From an uncultured Atopobium sp. (lineage in GTDB: Bacteria; Actinomycetota; Coriobacteriia; Coriobacteriales; Atopobiaceae), in contig CAMPCT010000126.1 in assembly GCA_946647055.1 (NCBI GenBank), positions 1-6,522 of the forward strand: 6,522 nt of DNA, given 5' to 3'. Below are positions 1-6,079 of the stretch, in pieces. The notes below the pieces were generated by a model, which saw nothing but the letters and a program-made list of their open reading frames with translations, searched no databases and was not told where the DNA came from. Position 1 is the first letter of the stretch, and the number at the start of each line of letters is the position of its first letter. The position numbers were made by a program, and so were the translations under genes.

Positions 1-60
1 AATCCGGAGCCGTACCCGGCCCAAAAGGCCCCGGACAGACCGCAGCGTCCACATCCGCGC

Positions 61-97
61 AAGAAAAGATGGCCCCGGTACCAGACCGGGGCCATCT
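61..97 (-). terminator. Rho-independent terminator after the arcA-like gene
   Basis: A perfect 13-bp inverted repeat (arms 67-79 and 85-97, 5-nt loop) is very GC-rich in its core. Read on the minus strand it is followed by TTTCTT (66-61), so it works in the direction of the arcA-like gene, whose stop codon lies 30 nt upstream. It marks the 3' end of this transcription unit. Bases 1-60 beyond it show no gene. Confidence 0.9.
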
Positions 98-126
98 CTC
101 TCAGCGCAGGTGTGTCAGGCGAGTTC

Positions 127-1332
127 CTACAGCTCGTCGCGGTTGACGGGGAGCGCCATGCAGCGGCAACCGGCGCGGCCGTACACGAGCTCGGAGCAGT
201 CGAAGGAGTGAACCTTGATGCCGGCCTTGTCGAGCAGGTCGAGCGTCACCTCGGCGCGCGAGAGGCCCACGACCTCGCCCGGGGCGATGGTGAGCACGTT
301 GGAGCCCATGTTATAGGTCTCCCAGGCGCTGACGATGGGGTCGTCACCACCACAGGGGATGAAGCGCAGCTCGCGGCCGAGCGCGATGGCGATGGCCTTC
401 TTCCAGTCGTCGGAGACAAAGCTCAGGTACGGATCGCCCTCGGGGTTGGGAACCATCTTGTACACGGGGACCTTGCCAGAGAGCAGCGGGTTGTAGATGA
501 AGGTCTCCTCGTCGATCATGGAGAGCATGTCGTCGAAGAACAGCACCTCGCGGCTCTGCAGGAAGTCGAAGACGTAGATGTTCTCGATGCCCTGGTCGTA
601 GAGCGGGTCGACGAGTGCCTCGACTGCCTGGGGCTCGGTACGGGGGCTGATGCCAACGAAGACCGTGTCGGCGCTGGGCTGCATGAAGCAGCCGCCCTCG
701 ATGTGGTAGGGGTACTTGAAGTCATAGAGATTCTTGGTGGGCTTGCCCTTGTACACGCGCGTGTAGTCGATCGCATACTTATAGAGCAGGGGCTCGCGGT
801 CGCGCTCAGTCGTGGCCATGCGCGAGAGGAAGTAGTTGTAGCCCACGTTGATGCAGGCATCGCGCGTGAAGTAGGCGTTGGTGAGCGGGCGGACGAGGAA
901 GAGCGACTCGCCCGTGGTGAGGCCAGCCAGCGTGGTGGAGTCGGAGACCTTGTCAGTGTCGCCACGGACGCCGCAGAAGATGCTCTCGACGAAGTCCTCG
1001 ACGTCGAGCGAGTTGTAGTAGGCGATGAGGGACTTGGCGAGACCCTGGCTCTGGATGTGGGATGCGGCGACGAAGTCGGCGGTGAAGTTCTCGCGGGCAT
1101 GGTCGTCTTCCATGGCCTGCTTGAACAGGTCGCGTAGCTCGATGACCTCAACGCCGGCGTCACGCAGGATGCCGGTGAATGCGTCGTGCTCCGCCTGCGA
1201 GTGCAGCAGGTTGGGCGTGCCCTCGAAGAGCTGCTCGGAGAGCATCGAGGGGTGAATCATCTTGAACTCGTTGCCAGGGCGGTGGACGATGACCTGGTTG
1301 AGCTTGCCAATCTCAGAGTGGATCCTAAGCAT
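127..1332 (-). CDS. arcA: Arginine deiminase homologue (ArcA-like) with altered active site
   Basis: A 401-aa member of the arginine deiminase/amidinotransferase fold; true ADIs hydrolyse L-arginine to citrulline and ammonia in the cytoplasm. Family marks seen: N-terminal HSEIGKL and RPG, N152 and FTRD (155-158), RDRE with R179, HIEGG (210-214), GISPRT (227-232), FIPCGGDDP (324-332), and the C-terminal RCM with presumed nucleophile C391. Length is normal (usual about 400-410). An ungapped match of about 35 residues around 250-284 places F265 where ADIs have the catalytic His (HxD becomes FFD; D267 is kept), and C215 replaces the Asp of EGGD. The codon is TTC, so a single base error does not explain it. 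The ATG at 1332 is chosen because GAGG lies 5 nt upstream and homology begins there; upstream in-frame codons add 14 unrelated residues. It is the last gene of the cluster, 191 bp after the YfcC-type gene. Membership in the ADI family is sure; deiminase activity is doubtful. Confidence 0.85.
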   Translation of the reverse strand: MLRIHSEIGKLNQVIVHRPGNEFKMIHPSMLSEQLFEGTPNLLHSQAEHDAFTGILRDAGVEVIELRDLFKQAMEDDHARENFTADFVAASHIQSQGLAKSLIAYYNSLDVEDFVESIFCGVRGDTDKVSDSTTLAGLTTGESLFLVRPLTNAYFTRDACINVGYNYFLSRMATTERDREPLLYKYAIDYTRVYKGKPTKNLYDFKYPYHIEGGCFMQPSADTVFVGISPRTEPQAVEALVDPLYDQGIENIYVFDFLQSREVLFFDDMLSMIDEETFIYNPLLSGKVPVYKMVPNPEGDPYLSFVSDDWKKAIAIALGRELRFIPCGGDDPIVSAWETYNMGSNVLTIAPGEVVGLSRAEVTLDLLDKAGIKVHSFDCSELVYGRAGCRCMALPVNRDEL

Positions 1333-1337
1333 TCTTT

Positions 1338-1350
1338 CCTCGCTTTCCTC
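1338..1350 (-). promoter_or_regulatory. Ribosome-binding site of the arcA-like gene (start-deciding)
   Basis: On the minus strand two GAGG copies (1350-1347 and 1341-1338) precede the ATG at 1332. The nearer one has a 5-nt spacer. This favours 1332 over the upstream in-frame ATGs near 1374, which also lack family homology. Confidence 0.7.
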
Positions 1351-1379
1351 ATGCGGGGAACCTCCCCACATCAATCACT

Positions 1380-1416
1380 GGAAACGTCCCCAAGCCGTGC
1401 GACCGTAGGGAAACGT
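1380..1416. repeat. Paired direct repeats GGAAACGT upstream of the arcA-like gene
   Basis: GGAAACGT occurs at 1380-1387 and again at 1409-1416, 29 bp apart, close to three helical turns, about 50-85 bp before the arcA-like start. Spacing on one DNA face would suit an operator pair. No convincing -35/-10 pair was found in the gap 1333-1460, so the role is inference only. Confidence 0.3.
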
Positions 1417-1460
1417 ACCTTCTACCCTGCAGGGAAGGCACATGGCCATCCCTAGCAGAA

Positions 1461-1494
1461 GGGGGGCGTGCACCAAAAAGGTGCCCCGCCCCCC
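1461..1494 (-). terminator. G-rich hairpin after the YfcC-family gene
   Basis: Arms 1461-1474 and 1480-1494 pair as 8 bp of G/C plus 5 bp, with a one-versus-two-base internal bulge and an A5 loop (T5 on the minus strand). It lies 29 nt past the stop codon of the YfcC-family gene. On the minus strand only TTCT follows, so the U-tract is weak and partial readthrough into the arcA-like gene is possible. Confidence 0.65.
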
Positions 1495-1523
1495 AGACAA
1501 TCCGCGAAAGGATGAGGGATACC

Positions 1524-3002
1524 TTACGCGGGCACGACCATGAACGCGATGGTCAGGATGATGATGCAGACCACCGAGAGGACGGCGATGATCTTGCCGC
1601 AGAACTTAACCCAGGTGGTGTACTCGACACGGGAGAGCGCGAGGCCGCCCATGATGGCACCGGAGGTCGGGGTGATCAGGTTGACGACACCGGAGGCGGC
1701 GCAGAAGACCATGACCATGACGGACGGGCTGAAGCCGAGCGCCTGGGCCAGGGGCCCCATGATGGGCATGGAGACGCCAGCCATGCCGGAGGTCGAGGGG
1801 ATGAGGAACGAGAGCAGGAAGTACAGGATGTAGGAACCGATGGAGAAGACGATTCCGGAGGTGCCGGCCAGGGCCTTGGAGGCGGCGGACAGCACGAACA
1901 TGTCGAGGCCGGTGGAGGCCATGAGGACGGAGACGCCACGGGCGAGGGCGATGACCATGACGACGGACATCATGTCGCCGGCGCCAGCCATGAACTCGTT
2001 GACGATCTCACGCTCGGAGAGGCCACCCACGATGCCGATGATGATGGCGAGGAGCAGGAACCAGGTCGTGGACTCCTGGAAGTACCACCAGCCCAGGGGC
2101 ACGCCGGTCAGGAAGCTGGACCAGGAGTTGCCGTCGGGGTCGAAGCCGGGGTTGAACCAGTCAATGCCCAGGTCCTCCCAGGGAACGAAGGAGATGACCA
2201 TGATGACGAAGGCCATGGCGAAGAGGATCAGGACGCCCTTCTGCTTGCTGGTGAGGGTGACCTCGGCCTTCTCGCCCTCGCCCTCGCCGTAGGCGGCCTC
2301 GGAGGCCTCGATCTCGGCGGCGGAGAGCAGGGTACGGCTGGGGTCGGCCTTGACCATCTTGGCGTAGCGCATCACGAAGAAGACTGCCACGGCGTAGGAG
2401 GCGACGAGCAGGATGAGGCCGATGCCGATGAAGACGGCCTGGTTGCCCTGGATGCCAACGCCGTCAAGGGCGGCACCGGCGGCGCCGACGGCGAAGGGGT
2501 TGACCGTGGAGCCCAGGCAGCCGACGCCCGCGCCCAGAAGGACGATCATGGCACCCGTGAGGGTGTCGAAGCCAGCGGCCATCATGGTGGCGGAGAGCAG
2601 GGCGTAGAAGCCGACGGTCTCCTCGCACATGCCATAGGTGGTGCCGCCGAAGGCGAAGATGGCCATGAGGATGGGGATGAGCTTGAGCTCGTTGCCGCCC
2701 ATCTTCTTGACGAGCACGGCGATGCCGTCGGCGATGGCGTTCGTCTTGTTGACGATGCCCAGGAAGCCGCCGAGGACCATGACGAACAGGCACACGTCGA
2801 TGGCGTCGGCGAAGCCGCGGACGGGCGACATCAGGAAGTCGGCGAGCGTGGCGCCGACGACGGTGCCGGTCTCGCCATCGATCTCATACGATGCCCCGTT
2901 CAGGAAGATGGTGACGACCGCGACGATCGCCAGGAGGATGAAGATGATGGAGAAGCTCGAGAGCATCTCCCTCTTCTTCTTGGGCTGTGCATTGTCTGCC
3001 AT
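1524..3002 (-). CDS. YfcC/DcuC-family amino-acid transporter, ArcD/ArcE-like
   Basis: A 492-aa polytopic membrane protein of the YfcC family (C4-dicarboxylate anaerobic carrier-like, ion transporter superfamily). A charged cytoplasmic N-terminus (KKKR, 8-11) is followed by about 12 hydrophobic segments in two halves. A hydrophilic, Glu-rich central loop (about 212-255, including GEGEGEK) joins the halves. Each half has a conserved re-entrant-type motif: GSTVNPF (164-170) in the first, IPSTSG (401-406) and ITPTSG (443-448) in the second. Family members in ADI operons of streptococci and lactobacilli serve as arginine/ornithine or citrulline/ornithine exchangers; its place before the arcA-like gene suggests a similar role, but the substrate is not readable from sequence. 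The ATG at 3002 is chosen because AGGAG lies 8 nt upstream; an in-frame TTG at 3008 is too close to that site. A good promoter lies at 3065-3093. Confidence 0.88.
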   Translation of the reverse strand: MADNAQPKKKREMLSSFSIIFILLAIVAVVTIFLNGASYEIDGETGTVVGATLADFLMSPVRGFADAIDVCLFVMVLGGFLGIVNKTNAIADGIAVLVKKMGGNELKLIPILMAIFAFGGTTYGMCEETVGFYALLSATMMAAGFDTLTGAMIVLLGAGVGCLGSTVNPFAVGAAGAALDGVGIQGNQAVFIGIGLILLVASYAVAVFFVMRYAKMVKADPSRTLLSAAEIEASEAAYGEGEGEKAEVTLTSKQKGVLILFAMAFVIMVISFVPWEDLGIDWFNPGFDPDGNSWSSFLTGVPLGWWYFQESTTWFLLLAIIIGIVGGLSEREIVNEFMAGAGDMMSVVMVIALARGVSVLMASTGLDMFVLSAASKALAGTSGIVFSIGSYILYFLLSFLIPSTSGMAGVSMPIMGPLAQALGFSPSVMVMVFCAASGVVNLITPTSGAIMGGLALSRVEYTTWVKFCGKIIAVLSVVCIIILTIAFMVVPA

Positions 3003-3010
3003 GACCAATG

Positions 3011-3015
3011 CTCCT
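3011..3015 (-). promoter_or_regulatory. Ribosome-binding site of the YfcC-family gene (start-deciding)
   Basis: AGGAG on the minus strand, 8 nt before ATG 3002. The alternative TTG at 3008 would sit only 2 nt away, so the ATG is preferred. Confidence 0.8.
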
Positions 3016-3064
3016 TTCGGTGCTCGCGCACCCTTGATAGTGGGTGGTACTTCCTAACGGCAAC

Positions 3065-3093
3065 ATGATAGTGTTGTCGACTGTTTCTAGCAA
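3065..3093 (-). promoter_or_regulatory. Candidate sigma-70-type promoter for the YfcC-family gene
   Basis: On the minus strand TTGCTA (3093-3088) and TATCAT (3070-3065) are separated by exactly 17 bp. Transcription would start near 3057, giving a leader of about 55 nt with the AGGAG site near its end. This is the best -35/-10 pair seen in the window, and it suggests the YfcC-type gene can be transcribed separately from arcB-arcD-arcT. Confidence 0.55.
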
Positions 3094-3319
3094 GTTTCAC
3101 GTGCGAATGGTATGCAATAGTCGGTAAGGTTTCACACACTCCCCAAGTCGCGAACAAAAGAAAAAGTTTGGAGGACTCGTGAGCATGATGTGGAACAGAA
3201 AAGGTCGTACCTTGCCTACATTCCCGCATATGACCTAAAACGCACTGAAATCTCTCGTGGTGTCCCTCTGAAGCGGTTCATCCTTCTATATAAAACATAC
3301 ATATTCATAAATATTTATA

Positions 3320-3348
3320 ATTATACGATATTTCGTATGTTTCATACG
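3320..3348 (-). promoter_or_regulatory. Possible second, activator-type promoter in the AT-rich island
   Basis: The minus strand has a perfect TATAAT (3325-3320). Seventeen bases upstream lies CGTATG (3348-3343), a poor -35 that coincides with one of the repeated CATACG half-sites. A consensus -10 with a non-consensus -35 covered by a repeat is the pattern of activator-dependent promoters. If used, the mRNA leader before the YfcC-family gene would be about 300 nt. Confidence 0.35.
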
Positions 3349-3386
3349 CATTTGGCATCTTTGGCATGTCACGATGCGTCATACGA
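3322..3386. repeat. Cluster of CATACG(A) half-sites
   Basis: Four related half-sites are seen: TATACGA (3322-3328), its inverse TCGTATG (3333-3339), CATACGC (3343-3349) and CATACGA (3380-3386). The first two form the inverted repeat ATACGA-4-TCGTAT; the second and third form CGTATG-3-CATACG. An ATAAATATTTAT palindrome (3307-3318) and a tandem 9-bp near-repeat (TTTGGCATC/TTTGGCATG, 3351-3368) lie alongside. They look like regulator-binding sites; the regulator is not identified. Confidence 0.4.
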
Positions 3387-3402
3387 CCAGTCGTGACATG
3401 CC
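3363..3402. repeat. Perfect 12-bp inverted repeat after the aminotransferase gene
   Basis: GGCATGTCACGA (3363-3374) and TCGTGACATGCC (3391-3402) are exact inverse copies with a 16-nt loop that contains a CATACGA half-site. It starts 9 nt past the aminotransferase stop codon on the minus strand, where a transcript terminator is expected, but no T-run follows on either strand. It may be an mRNA 3'-end stem or a DNA-binding site. Confidence 0.5.
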
Positions 3403-3411
3403 TTCGGCACC

Positions 3412-4533
3412 TCAGTCGAACTTCTCGTGCATGTAGGCGCTGAGCGTCGACAGGCCCTCGCGCAGAACGTCCTCGTGCGCGCAATAGCCCAGCCGCGCGC
3501 CGCGGGGCAGGTCGAAACGACTGCCGGGCACGAGCAGGACGCCCGTGTCGTGCAGCAGGTCGAGGCAGAAGCTCTCGTCGTCCTGCGGGATGTCCAGGCG
3601 CATGTAGCTCACGCTGACGCCCTTGGGCGGGATCCAGCTGGCGCGCCTCTCCCCCGCCATCCACTCGTTCACTATCTCGCGGTTGGTGCGGATGATGTTG
3701 AGGTTGCGCTCGACGATGCGCTCCCGGTTGCGCAGCACGTAAGTTGCGAGCGCATCATTGAAGACGCCGGAGCAGATCATGGTGTAGTCGCGCAGGACGC
3801 GCATGCGGTCAGCCAGCTCCTTGTTGGAGACCGTCCAGCCGCAGCGGGCGGCGGGCACGCTGTAGTCCTTGCTCACGCTGTTGGTGCACACGCCCTTGTC
3901 GTAGAGGTCGACGATGCTCGTGCACTTCTCGGGCTCCTCCAGCGGGAAGAACACCTCGTCGCACAGGACCCACGCATCGACGCTCTTGGCGATCTCGACG
4001 ATCTCCTCCATGACGTCGGTGGTGATGACCGCACCAAGCGGGTTGCTCGCATTGTTGACGCAGATGAGCCTGGTGTCGGGACGGACGAGCTTCTTGAGCT
4101 CGTCCAGGCGGGGCTGCCAGCCGTCCTCCTCATGGATGACCCAGTGGTCGACCTCCGCCCCAAGGGCCTCGGGGAGGTCGTAGAGGGGCTGGTAGGTGGG
4201 ATACTCCGCCACCACGTGGCAGCCGGGCTCGACAATCGCCATGATGGCGTTGAGGTTGGCGCCGGTGCCACCGTTCATCTGCAGGACGTTGTCGGGGTCG
4301 ACGTGCTGGTAGAGCTTGGCGACCTCCTGCTTGAAGTCGGCCGAGCCCTCGATCCAGCCGTAGTTCATCTTCTCCTTGTTGAGCTGCTCGTAGAAGGTGG
4401 CACCACCCTGGCCGTCGAGCTCGAGGATCTCGCCCATGGTGAGGCTCGCGATGGTGCTCTGGGCGATGTCGAGCCGTGCCTCGTGCTCGTAGTCGTTCAG
4501 GAAGGACTCGACGCCGATGGTCTTGATGTTCAT
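3412..4533 (-). CDS. arcT: Fold-type I PLP aminotransferase, ArcT-like
   Basis: A 373-aa class I/II aminotransferase-type enzyme, cytoplasmic and PLP-dependent. Seen in order: Y58 in NYGW, the cofactor-phosphate loop region NGGTGAN (87-93), EYPTY (110-114), N164 in SNPLG, D192 in CDEVF, the Schiff-base lysine K222 in SVSKDY, R230 and GW (232-233), and carboxylate-binding R347 in ARLGY. F195 stands where many relatives have a PLP-contacting Tyr (D-x-x-Y). Related transaminases named arcT sit in ADI operons of lactobacilli and lactococci, where their substrate is unsettled; resemblance to the capreomycidine-synthase branch is possible but unproved. The start at 4533 is chosen because GGAGG lies 10 nt upstream; the ATG at 4542 is 1 nt from it. 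It follows arcD by 81 bp, with a terminator-like hairpin between them. Some bacteria use the arcT symbol for a peptidase, which this is not. Confidence 0.85.
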   Translation of the reverse strand: MNIKTIGVESFLNDYEHEARLDIAQSTIASLTMGEILELDGQGGATFYEQLNKEKMNYGWIEGSADFKQEVAKLYQHVDPDNVLQMNGGTGANLNAIMAIVEPGCHVVAEYPTYQPLYDLPEALGAEVDHWVIHEEDGWQPRLDELKKLVRPDTRLICVNNASNPLGAVITTDVMEEIVEIAKSVDAWVLCDEVFFPLEEPEKCTSIVDLYDKGVCTNSVSKDYSVPAARCGWTVSNKELADRMRVLRDYTMICSGVFNDALATYVLRNRERIVERNLNIIRTNREIVNEWMAGERRASWIPPKGVSVSYMRLDIPQDDESFCLDLLHDTGVLLVPGSRFDLPRGARLGYCAHEDVLREGLSTLSAYMHEKFD

Positions 4534-4543
4534 GTCTTTCATG

Positions 4544-4548
4544 CCTCC
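4544..4548 (-). promoter_or_regulatory. Ribosome-binding site of arcT (start-deciding)
   Basis: GGAGG on the minus strand, 10 nt before ATG 4533 and only 1 nt before the in-frame ATG at 4542. It therefore supports 4533. It lies 4 nt beyond the T-tract of the upstream hairpin. Confidence 0.65.
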
Positions 4549-4552
4549 GATG

Positions 4553-4585
4553 AAAAGGGGCGGCCGCACGCCTTGCGGTCGCCCC
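4553..4585 (-). terminator. Terminator-like hairpin between arcD and arcT
   Basis: Arms 4557-4568 and 4574-4585 form a 12-bp, very GC-rich stem (eleven Watson-Crick pairs and one position that is a G-T type pair) with a 5-nt loop. On the minus strand it is followed by TTTT (4556-4553). It lies 29 nt past the arcD stop codon. No promoter is evident between it and arcT, so it probably lowers arcT expression relative to arcD rather than blocking it. Confidence 0.75.
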
Positions 4586-4614
4586 GTTGCCTTGCGTGTC
4601 CTACACCGTCCCCA

Positions 4615-6069
4615 TTAGAACACGGGGATGATGCCCATGAAGGTCATGGGGACGCTGATGATGCCAAGCACGCAGATGATGGCGGCAGCGATGAGCTCGT
4701 TCTTGGTGAGGCCGATGCCCTCGACGCCGGCCTCCTTGCGGGCCTGCGCATAGAAGAAGAAGCCGGGGATGTAGCCCAGGCAGGCAAGCAGCATGAAGGT
4801 CCAGCCGGAGAGGATGACGGTCACGATCTGGAAGGCGGCGGCGATGACGCCAAACACGAGGTTCTTGGTGTCGCCGGTCTCCATGCCGAGCTTGATCTGG
4901 TACAGCGCGGCGAGCGTCCAGCTGATGATGATGGTGACGGTGCACATGCTGATGGCGAAGGTGTAGGTGTCCTCGGCGAAGCTGGCGAGGATGTAGAACA
5001 CCTGGGTGCAGACGCCGACGATGATAAGGGCCATCTGGGGGGCGTTCTTGGCGTTCATCTTGTTCCAGCTGGCGGGCAGCAGGTGCTCGTTGGACATGTC
5101 GCTGGAGGTCTCAGCCGGCAGCATGGTGAACGAGAGCCAGGATCCCAGGACGCTGATGATGATGGCGGTGGAGAGGAAGGCGCCACCCCAGCCGGGAGCG
5201 ATGTACTCGAAGATGGTGACGGTGGCCGGGCTGGGGGCCGCGATGAGCTCCTCGTAGGGCATGACGCCGTAGGGAAGGACGCTGGCGCCGACGTAGAGGA
5301 CGAGCAGGATGACGATGCCGATGATGGTGGCCCTGCCCACGTCGCTCTTGCGCTCGGCACGGGCGCTCATGACGCAGGCGCCCTCGACGCCGATGAACAT
5401 CCACATCATGATGAGCAGGCAGTTGACGATCTGGGTACCCAGACCACCCAGCTCGACACCGTTCTGGGCCATGATGGCGGCGTTGCGCGACATGGTGCCC
5501 CAGAAGTCCTCGGTGAAGATGCCGGCCTTGAACGAGATGACGCAGAAGAGCAGGAACACGACGATGGAGGCGACCTTGACCATCATGACCACGGCGTTGA
5601 GCACGGCCGCGCTCTCGACGCCGTTGATGACGAGGAAGGTGATGATCCAGAGCATCGCAGACACCGCGATGATCGCGACGATGTTGGGAACGCCGGCCTC
5701 GCCGGTGCTGAAGACGCCGGGCATGGCACCAGCGAGCGTCTGGGCGATCATCGTCATGAAGCCGACGTTGCCGAGCCATGCGGAGAGCCAGTAGCCCCAG
5801 CCGCTCACGAAGCCCGCGAAGTTGCCGAAGCCCTCGGTCGCGTACTGGAAGAGGCCCTCGATCTCGGGCTTCTTGTCACCAAGGTTGGCAAGGGCCAGGG
5901 CCAGGAACACGAAGCCGCCGCCAGCGATGACCCACGACACGAGCGCGCCGCCGGGGCTTGCCGCGTTGGCAAGCTGTCCCGCCGTCGCAAAGACGCCGGA
6001 GCCGATGCAGGAGCTGACGACCAAGCCGATGAGCGGCACGAGGCTCAGGCCCTTCTTTTCTTCTGACAC
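4615..6069 (-). CDS. arcD: Arginine/ornithine antiporter, APC family
   Basis: A 484-aa inner-membrane protein of the basic amino acid/polyamine antiporter family (APC superfamily), close in character to ArcD of Pseudomonas-type ADI operons. It would bring in arginine and release ornithine without energy cost. Seen: about 12-13 hydrophobic segments; the unwound-helix motif IGSGVF (22-27); GFGNFAGFVSGWGYWLSAWLGN (80-101), typical of ArcD; FIGVEGA (225-231) in TM6 followed by RAERKSDVGRAT (237-248); and SVLGSWLSFT (306-315). Length matches the family (about 480). The start is GTG at 6069: an in-frame TGA lies just 9 nt upstream, and GGAG is 10 nt away. It follows arcB by 144 bp and is followed by a terminator-like hairpin. 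Exchange of other cationic amino acids cannot be excluded. Confidence 0.9.
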   Translation of the reverse strand: MSEEKKGLSLVPLIGLVVSSCIGSGVFATAGQLANAASPGGALVSWVIAGGGFVFLALALANLGDKKPEIEGLFQYATEGFGNFAGFVSGWGYWLSAWLGNVGFMTMIAQTLAGAMPGVFSTGEAGVPNIVAIIAVSAMLWIITFLVINGVESAAVLNAVVMMVKVASIVVFLLFCVISFKAGIFTEDFWGTMSRNAAIMAQNGVELGGLGTQIVNCLLIMMWMFIGVEGACVMSARAERKSDVGRATIIGIVILLVLYVGASVLPYGVMPYEELIAAPSPATVTIFEYIAPGWGGAFLSTAIIISVLGSWLSFTMLPAETSSDMSNEHLLPASWNKMNAKNAPQMALIIVGVCTQVFYILASFAEDTYTFAISMCTVTIIISWTLAALYQIKLGMETGDTKNLVFGVIAAAFQIVTVILSGWTFMLLACLGYIPGFFFYAQARKEAGVEGIGLTKNELIAAAIICVLGIISVPMTFMGIIPVF

Positions 6070-6079
6070 TATGAATCAT

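Larger units (their letters stand above)
3009..3411. other. Large regulatory intergenic region
   Basis: About 400 bp between the aminotransferase and the YfcC-family gene without a convincing protein gene. It is much richer in A/T than the flanking genes. From the gene-proximal side it holds the 3065-3093 promoter, a small 5-bp hairpin (3201-3213) followed on the minus strand by TTCTGTT, a 21-codon minus-strand ORF (3281-3216) with five Arg codons, an AT-rich island (about 3284-3345) and a 12-bp inverted repeat (3363-3402). It looks like the control region for the downstream half of the cluster. Confidence 0.6.

Noticed and set aside
1..60. Possible GGCC-CAAAA-GGCC hairpin at the left edge
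   Set aside because: Only four to six pairs can form and no T-run follows; too weak to call a terminator.
112..1137. A 341-codon plus-strand open frame opposite the arcA-like gene
   Set aside because: Val/Glu/Asp/Ala-rich shadow of a gene with clear family motifs on the minus strand.
1333..1374. Upstream ATG starts for the ArcA homologue adding 14 residues
   Set aside because: The added residues do not match the family and the GAGG site is placed for ATG 1332.
1512..3068. A 518-codon plus-strand open frame opposite the YfcC-family gene
   Set aside because: Low-complexity Asp/Glu/Gly-rich product mirroring a membrane-protein gene on the opposite strand; no domain is recognisable.
3190..3396. 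A 68-codon plus-strand ORF in the intergenic region
   Set aside because: It runs through the AT-rich promoter island, has no recognisable domain and no good ribosome-binding site was seen.
3065..3411. T-box or other known riboswitch in the long leader
   Set aside because: No T-box core (AGGGTGGNACCGCG-like) or other known riboswitch signature was seen by eye.
3427..6066. An 879-codon plus-strand open frame opposite arcT and arcD
   Set aside because: It spans two recognisable genes on the other strand, including the gap between them, and its product is a low-complexity Asp/His/Gly/Ala-rich string. This is a by-product of G/C third positions.
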